Shown here one piece after another: positions 34,613 to 43,481 of a stretch of 64,000 nucleotides of DNA; the stretch's first letter is position 1; each line of letters starts with the position of its first letter. The notes beneath the pieces are model-generated. The model worked only from the letters and a program-made list of their open reading frames with translations. It had not been told where the DNA came from and searched no databases. The stretch is from Leucobacter zeae. GTDB lineage: Bacteria > Actinomycetota > Actinomycetes > Actinomycetales > Microbacteriaceae. Position numbers and translations under genes: made by a program. Where the stretch lies: NCBI RefSeq assembly GCF_016758175.1, contig NZ_QYAB01000003.1, positions 124,001 to 188,000 of the forward strand, written 5' to 3'.

Positions 34613-37600
34613 CTAGCCGCGCGCCCGTCGCCGCCCGAGCACGAGCGCTCCCATCGCGATCAGGATCGCCCCGAGCCCGGCCGCGATCGCCGGCCCGGCC
34701 GCCCCGGTCGTGGCGAGCTCGCCCTCGCGTTCGGCGCCATCGGCCCCGCCGCGCGCATCGGTACCACCGGCGGTCGCGGCGCGCGGATCCGCGTCACCGT
34801 TCGCTCCGGATCCGGATCCGGATCCGGATCCGGCATCCGCACTGCCCGAGGCGCCTGCGTCCGAGCCGCCCTCGGCACCCGCGCCTGCGTCCGCGCCGCC
34901 CTCGGCGCCGGCCTCCGCACCGCCCTCGGCGCCGGCGTCCGCACCGCCCTCGGCGGGGAGCACGGTCAGCGGCGTCGACACCTCGGTGCCGTCGGCGCGC
35001 ACGACGACGACCTCGTGCTCGCCTGCCTCCGTCTCAGCGGGGATCGTGAACGCCTCGGAGAAGGCGCCGGCATCGTCAGCCGAGACCTCGCCGAGATCGA
35101 CCGGGTCGGAGTGCAGCTCGACGCCCAGCTCCTCGCCCGCCTCGAACCCCGATCCCGAGAGCGAAACGGCTTCCCCGGCCTCCACCGCAGGATCGGCGAG
35201 CGCGATCGAGGCGGGCTCCTCAGGCTCGACCGGCGCGTCCGTCGGCAGCGCGATGTCGATGCTCTTGATCTCGGTCGGCTGCGCCGCGGCATCGAAGCCG
35301 TAGACCGTCGCCCGCAGGCGGTCCTCGTAGAGCGCGACCCGCAGCCCCGCCGGGTCGGCGCCGCCGACGCCGACCTCGCCCCAGTCGCCGCTCGGCCCGT
35401 ACTGCGTGGTCACGGCCGACGTGTTGATGACGGTCGGCGCGGCCTCGGCCGTCGGCACGAAGCGCTGCTCGACGCTCCAGTCGTTGAGCTTCGGGCTCCA
35501 GTGCGTGTGCGAGCTCATGACCGTGACATTGGGGTACGCCGCCAGCAGGCGCTCCATGCGCTCCTGGTCGTCGCCGAACTCGCGCTTGTAGAGGTTGGCG
35601 TACGAGCCGGAGACCGAGTTCTCGAAGATGTGGTGCACGCTGAGCAGCACGGGGGTGCTGCTCTCGCGGTAGTGCTCGAGCCGATCCCGCAGCCAGTCGT
35701 ACTGCTCGTCCCAGATCTCGACGAACGGGCCGGATCCGCCGTGGTACTCATGGCGCTCGCTGCCGATCCAGAGCACGGGGAGCTTGCCGTCCACGACGGT
35801 CTCGCCCCAGAGCCCGCGATTCGGGGATTCCGAACCGGCGACCCCGAGATCGCGCATGCCGGTACGGTCGAGGAACCGCTCGATGTACTTCGCCGAGCCG
35901 TCGGCGCCGTAGAACTCGTGGTTGCCGATCGTCGAGATCCGCGTGCCGTACTCGCCCCCGCCGCCCGCGGCGAATGCGGCGGCGTAGGCGTCGTACTGCG
36001 CGGGGGTGCCGTTGCTGGTCAGGTCACCGTTCGAGATGACCACGTCGGCGCGCCCGCCGGGGAGGTTGCGGAACCCGGGCAGCACCTGGTTCTGCAGCTT
36101 CGCGTTCGCGCCCTGCACGTCGCTGAAGACGTCGACGATCGCTTCGGGCGCCGTTCCCTCGGCCAGCGGCTCGAGCGGCCGCACGATCTTGACGTCGTCG
36201 ATCATCCACGATCCCGCCCCTGCAGGTGCGGCGTAGGAGAAGGCGATCCGCGCCGTCCGCGCCCCCTCGGGCACGGTGAAGGCGAGCCGCGGCTGGGAGG
36301 ACTCCTCCTCGGCAGTGAGGGTGCGCAGCTCGACGGGCTCGCCGCCGTCGAAGCTCACGGTCACCGTGCCGGTGTGCGCTCCGCTCCCGCGCACGCGGAA
36401 GTGGCTGTCGAAGCGCAGCTCGAGCTCGTCGCCGCCCTCGACCGCGATCGGCGCCGAGGCGAGCGTGCCGTCGAACGCCCCCTTCGCCGTCTCGGCGACC
36501 GCGATCTCGCCGGACGCGCGGGTGAAGGTGTGCCTGCGATCCAGCCCGTACGCCGCGACGACGTCCGCTCGGGTCATGAACTCCCACGACCCCTCGGTCG
36601 TCCAGGCATCGGCGGTGCCGTCGAAGCCGTCCCACCAGATCTGGGGCTCGGTCGTCGCCCCGGCCGCCGCGAGCGGGTCGAGCACGGTGACGGTCATCGC
36701 GACCGGGGTGATCCCCGGCCCCGAGATCGCGAGGGGCAGCGTCGCCTGCGGCTGGTCCGCGGCGACCGCGACCTCGAACGCGACGGTCCCGTCGGCGCCG
36801 GCCGCGGGGATCCCCGTCACCGGCTGCGCCGCATCGCCCGAGCCCAGCACCGCCTCAGCCTGCTGCCCGGCCCGCAACCCGCTCAGTCGCACCGTGGTGC
36901 GCTCGCCCGGCGCCACCACCGGCTTCTTCGCGGACTCGATCTTCGGCGTCGCATCGGCGGGCGCCGACTCGGAGATCTCGACGTCGTCGATCATCCAGAA
37001 CCAGTTGTTGCTGCTCTGCAGGTACGACCAGCCGAACTGGGCGCTCGTCGCGCCAGCGGGGACGTCGACCGAGAACTCCTCGGTGCGGTTCAGCCCGTTC
37101 GCAGCGAAGTTCTGCACCTGTACGGGGTCGCCGCCGTCGAACCGGACGACGAGCTTCGCGTTCTGCGGCGCCTGCCCCTGCTTGTAGTGGCTGTCGAACC
37201 GCACCCGGACCGCAGCGGCTCCTGCGTCGAGGGGGTACTCGGGCGCCCACAGCGTGGAGTCGAACGTGCCCGATGCCGGGCGGTTCGCGTCGGAGTGGAC
37301 GACTGCCGCGATCCCATCGGCCTTGGCGAAGGATGCGCGATCCCCGCCGCCGCCGAAGGCGCTCACGACGTCGGCGGTCGTGTGGAAGGTCCACCCCTCC
37401 CACCCGGGCTTCATCCCGGCGGTGTTGCGCTGCTCGACCGACCACCCCTCGGGCGCGCCATCGGCGCCCGAGGCGGACGAGAAGTCCTGGGTGTACGGGG
37501 CCGTGGCGGCGAAGGCGGGCGCGCCGAGCGCGGGTACGGCGACGAGGCCGCAGGACAGCGCGATGAGCGCGCCGCCCGCGATGAGGCGGGCTGGCCGGCG

Positions 37601-37630
37601 CGATACGCGGCGATTCGGGCGGTGCGACAT
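34613..37630 (-). CDS. Secreted, sortase-anchored metallophosphoesterase with two jelly-roll domains
   Basis: This 1005-residue exported protein has a signal peptide to about residue 42. Two choice-of-anchor-type jelly-roll domains (about 45-220 and 335-480) bracket a linker. The calcineurin-like phosphoesterase core, at about 505-770, carries all metal-binding blocks: DVFSD, SNGDLTS, IGNHEF, SVHH and SSHTHW. Then comes an Ala/Gly/Glu/Asp repeat linker and a sorting tail: LATTG, hydrophobic helix, RRRARG. LAXTG is the motif of class E sortases, so it should be linked to the wall. It may release phosphate from outside organophosphates or nucleotides. It follows phnE on the same strand but a strong hairpin sits between them. 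Confidence 0.85.
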   Translation of the reverse strand: MSHRPNRRVSRRPARLIAGGALIALSCGLVAVPALGAPAFAATAPYTQDFSSASGADGAPEGWSVEQRNTAGMKPGWEGWTFHTTADVVSAFGGGGDRASFAKADGIAAVVHSDANRPASGTFDSTLWAPEYPLDAGAAAVRVRFDSHYKQGQAPQNAKLVVRFDGGDPVQVQNFAANGLNRTEEFSVDVPAGATSAQFGWSYLQSSNNWFWMIDDVEISESAPADATPKIESAKKPVVAPGERTTVRLSGLRAGQQAEAVLGSGDAAQPVTGIPAAGADGTVAFEVAVAADQPQATLPLAISGPGITPVAMTVTVLDPLAAAGATTEPQIWWDGFDGTADAWTTEGSWEFMTRADVVAAYGLDRRHTFTRASGEIAVAETAKGAFDGTLASAPIAVEGGDELELRFDSHFRVRGSGAHTGTVTVSFDGGEPVELRTLTAEEESSQPRLAFTVPEGARTARIAFSYAAPAGAGSWMIDDVKIVRPLEPLAEGTAPEAIVDVFSDVQGANAKLQNQVLPGFRNLPGGRADVVISNGDLTSNGTPAQYDAYAAAFAAGGGGEYGTRISTIGNHEFYGADGSAKYIERFLDRTGMRDLGVAGSESPNRGLWGETVVDGKLPVLWIGSERHEYHGGSGPFVEIWDEQYDWLRDRLEHYRESSTPVLLSVHHIFENSVSGSYANLYKREFGDDQERMERLLAAYPNVTVMSSHTHWSPKLNDWSVEQRFVPTAEAAPTVINTSAVTTQYGPSGDWGEVGVGGADPAGLRVALYEDRLRATVYGFDAAAQPTEIKSIDIALPTDAPVEPEEPASIALADPAVEAGEAVSLSGSGFEAGEELGVELHSDPVDLGEVSADDAGAFSEAFTIPAETEAGEHEVVVVRADGTEVSTPLTVLPAEGGADAGAEGGAEAGAEGGADAGAGAEGGSDAGASGSADAGSGSGSGSGANGDADPRAATAGGTDARGGADGAEREGELATTGAAGPAIAAGLGAILIAMGALVLGRRRARG
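34807..34834 (-). repeat. Six-base tandem repeat in the Gly-Ser linker
   Basis: CCGGAT is repeated about 4.7 times and encodes Gly-Ser units in the linker of the phosphoesterase. Next to it (about 34880-34950) is a 24-base repeat coding AGAEGGAD-like units. As in-frame repeats (multiples of three) they can change linker length without breaking the gene. Confidence 0.8.
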
Positions 37631-37694
37631 GGGGCGTTCTTCTCCTCGATCGGGGTGGTTTCAGGGGCTGAGGCGGCGATTCCGGGCGCCGCGA

Positions 37695-37729
37695 AGCGCG
37701 CCGGGTCCGGGAGCCGGGCCCGGCGCGCT
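37695..37729 (-). terminator. Strong hairpin after phnE
   Basis: AGCGCGCCGGGTCCGG (37695-37710) pairs with 37714-37729 (one G:T wobble, 3-base loop). It lies just past the phnE stop and before the phosphoesterase start. It probably ends the phosphonate operon. Confidence 0.7.
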
Positions 37730-37742
37730 GGGCGCAGCAGAC

Positions 37743-38594
37743 CTACTGGAGGCGCTTGCGGATCCAGGCCGAAGCCAGGTCGACGACGACGATGAGCACG
37801 AGGATGATGATGAGGTAGGTCATCATCTCGTCGAACTGGAACGTCTTGATGGCCTTGTTGATGAGCAGGCCGATGCCGCCGGCTCCGACGAGGCCGAGCA
37901 CGAGCGACGAGCGCACGTTGACGTCGAAGCGGTAGAGCAGCAGGCCGATGAACTGCGGCAGCACGCTCGGGATCGTCGCGTTCGCGACCACCTGCCAGCG
38001 CGAGGCGCCTGCGGTGCGGAGCGCCTGCTCGGGGCCCGGATCGATGTCCTCCATCGCCTCGGACCAGAGCTTGCCCATGACCCCGGTGTTGTGCAGGATC
38101 AGGGCGAGGACGCCCGCGAAGGGACCCAGGCCGACCGCCGTGACGAAGATCAGGGCGAACACGATGTCGGGCACCGCGCGGAAGAACGAGAGGATGCCGC
38201 GCGCGATCTGGTACACGAAGCCGTTGGGCGTCGTCGTGCGGGCGCCCAGGATGGCGAGCACGAGGGCGAGCGGCACCGACACGGTGGTGCCGAGCAGGCC
38301 GATCCAGAGCGTGGTGAGCGCTCCCTCGAGGCCCTTCACGATCACTTCGGAGCTGAGGTCCGGCGGGAAGGCCTCGCCGACGAAGCGCGCCATGCCGCTC
38401 GCCCCGCCTGCGAGCTTCTCGAGCTTGAACTCGGTCGCGTCGAACGCGACCCAGTGCAGCGCCACGAGCACGAGGATCGCAATGGTCCAGGTGGCGGCGC
38501 GCCGCCCCTGTGCGCGGTCCGCGGGGACCGCGAGGCGGTTCGTGGTGCTCGCGCCGCGCTCGGCGGCGGCGGGCTTCTGCAGGGTGTCGGTCAC
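37743..38594 (-). CDS. phnE: Phosphonate ABC transporter permease
   Basis: This 283-residue inner-membrane permease of the PhnE family has about six helices. The EAA-type loop that contacts the ATPase is visible near EQALRTAGASRWQVVANA, and the family signature around FDVNVRSSLVLGLVGAGGIG is intact. Start is GTG 38594 with TGAGGA upstream. It is the last gene of the FAD-oxidase-phnD-phnC-phnE operon; with PhnC and PhnD it would import phosphonates or phosphite. Confidence 0.92.
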   Translation of the reverse strand: MTDTLQKPAAAERGASTTNRLAVPADRAQGRRAATWTIAILVLVALHWVAFDATEFKLEKLAGGASGMARFVGEAFPPDLSSEVIVKGLEGALTTLWIGLLGTTVSVPLALVLAILGARTTTPNGFVYQIARGILSFFRAVPDIVFALIFVTAVGLGPFAGVLALILHNTGVMGKLWSEAMEDIDPGPEQALRTAGASRWQVVANATIPSVLPQFIGLLLYRFDVNVRSSLVLGLVGAGGIGLLINKAIKTFQFDEMMTYLIIILVLIVVVDLASAWIRKRLQ

Positions 38595-38657
38595 GGGGTC
38601 CTCACGGGGTTCGGGGTGTTCGGGTGCTGAGCGCGCGAGTGCGGCATGCTCGGCGGT

Positions 38658-39506
38658 TCAGACGTAGAGCGACGCGAGCTCGGCGTCGGCGAGGTCGGCG
38701 GTCGGCGAGTCGAACACGAGGTTGCCGCCGCGCAGCCCGATGACGCGGTGCGCGTACTTGCGCGCCAGATCGGGCTGGTGGAGCACAGCTGCGACGCCGA
38801 GCCCCTCCTCGACCGCGAGCGTGTGCAGCAGGTGCATCACGTCGTCCGCGGCCTTCGGGTCGAGCGCCGAGACGGGTTCGTCGGCGAGGATCATACGGGG
38901 ACGCTGGCAGAGCGCCCGCGCGATCGCGACGCGCTGCTGCTGGCCTCCCGAGAGGCTGCCGGCGCGGTCGTGCGCGCGGTCGGCGAGCCCGACCCGGTCG
39001 AGGCAGGCCATCGCCTCCTCCTTCAGGTCGCGCGGGAAGAGCGGGGGCACGGATCGCCAGGACGGAAGGCGCGAGAACCCTCCGGCGCAGACGTTCTGCA
39101 GCACCGTGCGGCGCTGCACCAGGTAGATCTTCTGGAAGACGGTGGCGGCGGTGCGGCGGGCCTCGGCCCGCCGCTGCGCGCTCGCCTCGTTGAGGCGGAC
39201 CCCGGCGATCGTGATGTCGCCGGAATCCGCCTCGATGAGGCCGTTCACCGCGCGCAGCGTCGTCGATTTGCCCGAGCCGTTGGCTCCGAGGAAGGCGACG
39301 ACCTCTCCGGCGCGCACCTGCATGCTCATGTCGCGGAGCACGGTGCGGTCGCCGAAGCTCTTCGAGATGGCGCGCACGTCGAGCAGGACCTCGGCGGCGC
39401 GCAGGGGTGCGGCCGGCTCATCGGCGATGGCGGGGCGCGGCCCGGCGACGGGGGGCGCGGTCTGCTCGGCCCGTGCGTGCGGGTGCGGCGCGGTGACGGC
39501 GTTCAT
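38658..39506 (-). CDS. phnC: Phosphonate ABC transporter ATPase
   Basis: This 282-residue ATPase subunit shows Walker A GANGSGKST, signature LSGGQQQR and Walker B MILADEP, followed by SALDP. It energises phosphonate uptake through PhnE. An N-terminal extension of about 40 residues precedes the ABC fold. It starts five bases after the phnD stop. The pair of a 282-residue PhnC and a 283-residue PhnE matches usual sizes for this system. Confidence 0.92.
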   Translation of the reverse strand: MNAVTAPHPHARAEQTAPPVAGPRPAIADEPAAPLRAAEVLLDVRAISKSFGDRTVLRDMSMQVRAGEVVAFLGANGSGKSTTLRAVNGLIEADSGDITIAGVRLNEASAQRRAEARRTAATVFQKIYLVQRRTVLQNVCAGGFSRLPSWRSVPPLFPRDLKEEAMACLDRVGLADRAHDRAGSLSGGQQQRVAIARALCQRPRMILADEPVSALDPKAADDVMHLLHTLAVEEGLGVAAVLHQPDLARKYAHRVIGLRGGNLVFDSPTADLADAELASLYV

Positions 39507-39511
39507 AGGGC

Positions 39512-40423
39512 TTAGACGTCCTTCTCGGTGAGGCCCATGGTCTCGGCCAGGTCGAAGAGCGACTGGTAGGTGTCGATCGTCACCGGGATGAGCGGCCCGG
39601 CGGGGTCGACGCCCAGGAAGCCGCTGACCTCCTCCACCGACTTCGCGTCGAGGTCGAGCAGTGCGTCGGCCACCGCGTCCTGGAACTCCTGGGGCAGGTC
39701 TCCGCGCACCGTGATCGGGTCGTTCGGGATCTCCTCCGACTTCCAGATCTGACGGAACTGCGACTCGTCGAACGTGCCCTCATCGGTCGCGGTGCCGAGC
39801 GTCTGCGAGTTGATCTGCGCCGCGTCGACCGAGCCGTTCACGAGCGCGAGGAGCGCCTCGGGGTGGCCGCCTGCGTAGTCCGCCTTGACGTCCTCCTCGA
39901 TGCCGGCCTCGACGAGCGCCGACATCGGCAGTGCGTCGCCCGAGGTCGATCCGGGGCTGCCGAGCGCGAGTGTCTTGCCCTTCAGGTCCTCGAGGGTCTT
40001 GATCGGGGAGTCCTTCGCCACCCAGATGCCGCCGGTGTAGGTGGTCGGCTGCCCCTCGGCATCGCCGAACGAGGCGACCGGGATCGCGTCGGCGCGCTCC
40101 GACGCGAAGACGAGGCCGAGCGGGCCGAACTGCGCGATCTCGAGATCGCCGTTATCCATGGCGAGCACCTCGGCGGAGTAGTCCTCCGTGATCTGCACGT
40201 TGACCGGGCAGTCGAGCTTCTCGGAGAGCGCCTTCGCGAGGGTCTGGTATGCGGGCTCGAGCGCCTCGGGGTCCTCGTAGGGGAGGATGCCGAAGTCGAT
40301 CTGGCCGTCGGGGCAGGTCGCCGAGGACTCGGCTGCGCTGCTTGCGCTCGAGCACGAGATGAGGCCGAGCCCGAGGCCGGCGATGGCGACCACGGATGCG
40401 GCCTTGACGATGTTCTGGTTCAC
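39512..40423 (-). CDS. phnD: Phosphate/phosphite/phosphonate-binding lipoprotein
   Basis: This 303-residue lipoprotein of the PhnD family is anchored by the Cys in the lipobox LISC near residue 24. It captures the substrate outside the membrane for PhnC/PhnE. The core shows ITEDYSAEVLAMDNGDLEIAQFGPLG, TYTGGIWV and the LGSPGSTSGDALPM segment that forms the oxyanion pocket. Whether it prefers 2-aminoethylphosphonate, a substituted derivative or phosphite cannot be told. Its neighbours (flavin oxidase, PhnX-like hydrolase) favour an aminophosphonate. Confidence 0.92.
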   Translation of the reverse strand: MNQNIVKAASVVAIAGLGLGLISCSSASSAAESSATCPDGQIDFGILPYEDPEALEPAYQTLAKALSEKLDCPVNVQITEDYSAEVLAMDNGDLEIAQFGPLGLVFASERADAIPVASFGDAEGQPTTYTGGIWVAKDSPIKTLEDLKGKTLALGSPGSTSGDALPMSALVEAGIEEDVKADYAGGHPEALLALVNGSVDAAQINSQTLGTATDEGTFDESQFRQIWKSEEIPNDPITVRGDLPQEFQDAVADALLDLDAKSVEEVSGFLGVDPAGPLIPVTIDTYQSLFDLAETMGLTEKDV

Positions 40424-40484
40424 GATGCTCCTCGTTCGGGGTGTGCAGTGGTGGGATTCGGGAGTTGCGGGGTGGTCGGAGCGG

Positions 40485-41603
40485 CTAGAGCGCCGCCACG
40501 GTCCTGGCGCCGAGCGCGAGCCCGACGGTCATGCCGACGCCGGTCGTGACGCTGACCGCGGTGACGCCGGGAAGCGGCTCCGCGCGCAGAACGTCCTGCC
40601 GGTCGCTCGTCGCGTAGAGCCCCTGCCAGCGCTCCAGCACGTCGAAGCGTTCCGCGCCGAGCAGGTCGGCGAGGTCGTCGAGCAGGATCCGGGACCAGCG
40701 CTCGTCCATGAACGGCGGTGCGGAGTCGAACGCGGCGTGCGTATCGCCGACGAGCAGCGTGCCGTCCGCCTGCTGCGTGAGCATGACGTTGGCGTCGATC
40801 TCGAGGAGTTCGGGGCGCGTCTCTCGCAGTTCGCCGCGGAGCGCCTCGGCCGCGGGGCCGGCGAAGGCGCCGTAGCGGAGCATCGACGTGCCCGTGAGCA
40901 CGGCTGGGCCGAGTCCCATCGGATGGGGTGCGCGCACGCGCAGCATCTGGAGCGAGCACTCGCGCACGCCGCCGCGCTCGGCGAGTTCGGGGAAGAGCCG
41001 GCCGACGAGGTGGCCGGCGGCCACCACGACGTGGTCCGCCTCGATCCCGCCCCGGTTCGTCTCGACCCGGCCGGTGCCGACGCCGGTCACGGTCTCGCCG
41101 AACCGCACCTCGCCGCGCTCGTGCGCGGCGACCCAGGCGGCGATGCGGGCGACGGCGGTGCGCGGATCGGCCGTGATATCGCCGGGCAGGAGCGCTGCGG
41201 CGCGGATCCGGGAGGGACCGCCGAGGTGCAGCACGTCCGCCGCCTCGGCGGCGCCGAGCAGACGCGCGCCTTCCGGGGCCCGCGCCGCGAGGAGCTCGTC
41301 GAGCACCGCCTCCTCGGCCGCGGTGCGCGCTGCGACGAGCGTGCCCGAGCGCCGCGCCTCGACCCCGGCGCGCTCGACGAGCGACATCCAGATGGGCAGC
41401 GCTTCGAGCGCGAGCTCGCGGAGCTCGCCGGTCTGCACCGAGGCGCCGACGTGGCCGAAGTTGCGGACGCTCGCGAGCACCGCTGCGGCGTCCTGCTCGA
41501 CCACCGTCACGCGGTGGCCGGCGTCGAGCGCCGCGACGGCGTGGGCCAGGCCGACGATGCCGGCTCCCACGATCGCGATGCGTCGGGTCTGTGTCGAAGT
41601 CAT
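40485..41603 (-). CDS. FAD-dependent oxidase, TIGR03364 type (aminophosphonate-linked)
   Basis: This 372-residue flavoenzyme of the D-amino-acid-oxidase/DadA superfamily has GAGIVGLAHAVAALDAGHRVTVVE at the N-terminus and an RILLDDLADL... C-terminal half. It resembles the family found beside PhnX-like hydrolases and phosphonate transporters, several members of which oxidise N-methyl- or plain 2-aminoethylphosphonate to phosphonoacetaldehyde. Here it opens the phnD-C-E operon and is divergent from the gntR/PhnX-like pair, which is the same arrangement. A 17-base operator lies 22 bases upstream. Substrate is inferred from context. Confidence 0.83.
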   Translation of the reverse strand: MTSTQTRRIAIVGAGIVGLAHAVAALDAGHRVTVVEQDAAAVLASVRNFGHVGASVQTGELRELALEALPIWMSLVERAGVEARRSGTLVAARTAAEEAVLDELLAARAPEGARLLGAAEAADVLHLGGPSRIRAAALLPGDITADPRTAVARIAAWVAAHERGEVRFGETVTGVGTGRVETNRGGIEADHVVVAAGHLVGRLFPELAERGGVRECSLQMLRVRAPHPMGLGPAVLTGTSMLRYGAFAGPAAEALRGELRETRPELLEIDANVMLTQQADGTLLVGDTHAAFDSAPPFMDERWSRILLDDLADLLGAERFDVLERWQGLYATSDRQDVLRAEPLPGVTAVSVTTGVGMTVGLALGARTVAAL

Positions 41604-41625
41604 GCTTCGATCCTGCGGCCCGAAA

Positions 41626-41642
41626 AGTAGTCATGACAACTC
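41626..41642. promoter_or_regulatory. GntR operator copy 1
   Basis: AGTAGTCATGACAACTC is a near-palindrome around GTCATGAC (AGT at one end, ACT at the other). It is 22 bases upstream of the FAD oxidase start. The identical 17 bases occur at 41738-41754. Confidence 0.8.
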
Positions 41643-41737
41643 TCCGGGACGGTGTTCCGAGACTGTTCACGGAACGCACTCGACGGCCCCGAGATGGTCA
41701 CCGATCGTTCACCCGACCGTCACCGGTTCGCCGCTCG

Positions 41738-41754
41738 AGTAGTCATGACAACTC
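41738..41754. promoter_or_regulatory. GntR operator copy 2
   Basis: Identical 17-base copy, ending 13 bases before the gntR start. Two copies, one at each divergent start, suggest the regulator controls both its own gene and the phosphonate operon. Confidence 0.8.
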
Positions 41755-41767
41755 GTAGCCTGGGAGC

Positions 41768-42550
41768 ATGACGGAGAACGCCCCCCTCCACGTGCAGCTG
41801 TACGACGAGATGATCCACCGGATCCGCACCGGCGTGTGGCAGCCGGGCGACCGCGTGCCCAGCGAGAAGTCGCTCGTCGCGGAATTCGGCACGTCGCGCG
41901 GCCCCGTGCGGCAGGCGCTCTCGACGCTGCGCTCCGAGGGCATGATCAGCGGCGGGAGGGGCGCCCCGCCGCGCGTGCAGCGCACGGCGCCGGCGCAGTC
42001 GTTCGACACGTTCATGTCCTTCACGGAGTGGGCGCACGAGCTCGGCCTCGAACCCGGCCAGCGCGTGATCGAGGCCGGGAGACGACCGGCGACCGAGGAC
42101 ATCGCCCGCGAGCTGCAGGTGCTGCCCGAGTCCCCCGTCGTCGAGATCATCCGCGTGCGCTACCTCGACGAGAAGCCCGCGATGCTCGAGCGCTCGCTCT
42201 TCCCGTTCGACGTCGGGCGCCCGCTCCTCTCCGCCGACCTCGACGGCGGCAGCCTCTACGCGACGCTCTGCTCCCTCGGCATCGTGCCGGTGCGCGCGCG
42301 CCACGTGATCGACGCGATCGCTGCGCACCCGCTCGAGGTCGAGCAGCTGCGCGTCGCGCCAGGGGCGCCCCTACTGCGCGTGCGCCGGATCGCCTACGAC
42401 GAGCACGGCGCGATCATCGAGACCGCGGACGACCGCTACCTGCCGTCGATGGCATCGTTCGTCGTCGAGAACAGCTCCGAGCGCCGCACCCCGCTCGCCA
42501 GGCAGGCCGCAGGCGCCACGGCCGAGCTGTTCGACGCGCCCTCGCGCTGA
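41768..42550 (+). CDS. GntR/HutC-family regulator (UTRA domain), phosphonate operon
   Basis: This 260-residue regulator has a GntR winged helix at about residues 8-75 (LYDEMIHRIRTGVWQPGDRVPSEKSLVAEFGTSR..) and a UTRA effector domain in the remainder. It is the same class as PhnF/PhnR regulators of phosphonate genes. The ATG at 41768 leaves only one base after GGGAG, so the start is not sure; the short distance from operator copy 2 also fits a leaderless message. The effector is probably a phosphonate or pathway intermediate. Confidence 0.88.
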   Translation: MTENAPLHVQLYDEMIHRIRTGVWQPGDRVPSEKSLVAEFGTSRGPVRQALSTLRSEGMISGGRGAPPRVQRTAPAQSFDTFMSFTEWAHELGLEPGQRVIEAGRRPATEDIARELQVLPESPVVEIIRVRYLDEKPAMLERSLFPFDVGRPLLSADLDGGSLYATLCSLGIVPVRARHVIDAIAAHPLEVEQLRVAPGAPLLRVRRIAYDEHGAIIETADDRYLPSMASFVVENSSERRTPLARQAAGATAELFDAPSR

Positions 42551-42609
42551 CCGCGCACCACGACCTCCGGGCCGTCCGGCCCGACCCACCCCGATCCAGG
42601 AGCACCAGC

Positions 42610-43329
42610 ATGAGCACCCTCGCAGTATTCGACATGGCCGGCACGACGATCGACGACGGCGGAGCGGTCTACCGCGCCCTCGAGCAGGCCGTCGCCGAGA
42701 CGGGCGTCGCCGTCGCGCCAGAGGATCTGCAGACCTGGATGGGGGCGGAGAAGCGCGCCGCGATCACCGCGCTGATCGAACTCGGCGGAGGGGACCCCCG
42801 CAGCCCCGAGGGGAAGGTGGACGCGGCGTTCGAGCGCTTCCTCGCGATCCTCGACGAGCTCTACACCCAGGCTCCCCCGACGCCGATCGGCGGCGCGGAG
42901 CAGGCGTTCGCCGACCTGCGCGCCGCCGGACTGCAGATCGCGCTGACCACGGGGTTCTCGCGCGATGTCGCCGACGGGATCCTCGCCGGCCTCGGGTGGG
43001 TCGTCTCGGGCACCGAGGCCGCGGCCCTGGCTCCCGACGGCGCCGTCGTGCTCGACGCCGTCGTGTGCGGCGACGAGGTCGCACAGGGACGCCCGGCGCC
43101 CTACATGATCCACCGGGCGATGGAGCTCACCGGGACCCTGGACGTCGCGGACCTCGTGATCGCGGGCGACACCGTCGTCGACGTCCAGGCTGGGGCGAAC
43201 GCGGGCGCCGGCGTCACGATCGGCGTGCTCACCGGCAAGCTCGACCGCGACGCGTTCGCGGGCCAGCCCTACACGGCACTGCTCGACTCGGTCGCGGCGA
43301 TCCCCGCGTTCCTCGCGGCCCGCGCGTAG
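42610..43329 (+). CDS. PhnX-like phosphonatase-family hydrolase
   Basis: This 239-residue HAD-superfamily enzyme resembles phosphonoacetaldehyde hydrolase. The features special to that group are visible: motif 1 DMAGTT in place of DxDxT; Lys48 in the cap (MGAEK), in the place of the Schiff-base lysine; and Arg in GRPAPYM where other HADs have lysine. AGDTVVDV closes the site. It would split the C-P bond of phosphonoacetaldehyde (or a related aldehyde) to acetaldehyde and phosphate. CCAGGAG precedes ATG 42610. It follows gntR in one operon. Closest match is the PhnX-like clade found with the FAD oxidase, rather than PhnX itself. Confidence 0.87.
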   Translation: MSTLAVFDMAGTTIDDGGAVYRALEQAVAETGVAVAPEDLQTWMGAEKRAAITALIELGGGDPRSPEGKVDAAFERFLAILDELYTQAPPTPIGGAEQAFADLRAAGLQIALTTGFSRDVADGILAGLGWVVSGTEAAALAPDGAVVLDAVVCGDEVAQGRPAPYMIHRAMELTGTLDVADLVIAGDTVVDVQAGANAGAGVTIGVLTGKLDRDAFAGQPYTALLDSVAAIPAFLAARA

Positions 43330-43430
43330 CCCCGGCGGTCCCGCCCCGGAGCGGGCGGGACCCTGCCCCGGAGCTTGCCGTCGCGGGTCCCGCGCTGTGG
43401 CGGGCGACGGCGAACTGTGCCTAGACTGCC

Positions 43431-43446
43431 ATGTGAACGCACACAT
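43431..43446 (+). promoter_or_regulatory. LacI-type operator upstream of lacI-family gene
   Basis: ATGTGAACGCACACAT resembles the operator at 44567-44584 (TGTGAACG shared), with one degenerate half. It lies 35 bases before the regulator's start and suggests autoregulation. Confidence 0.6.
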
Positions 43447-43481
43447 TCGAGCGCGTCGGGCCGGCAGATCGCGAGAAGAGC

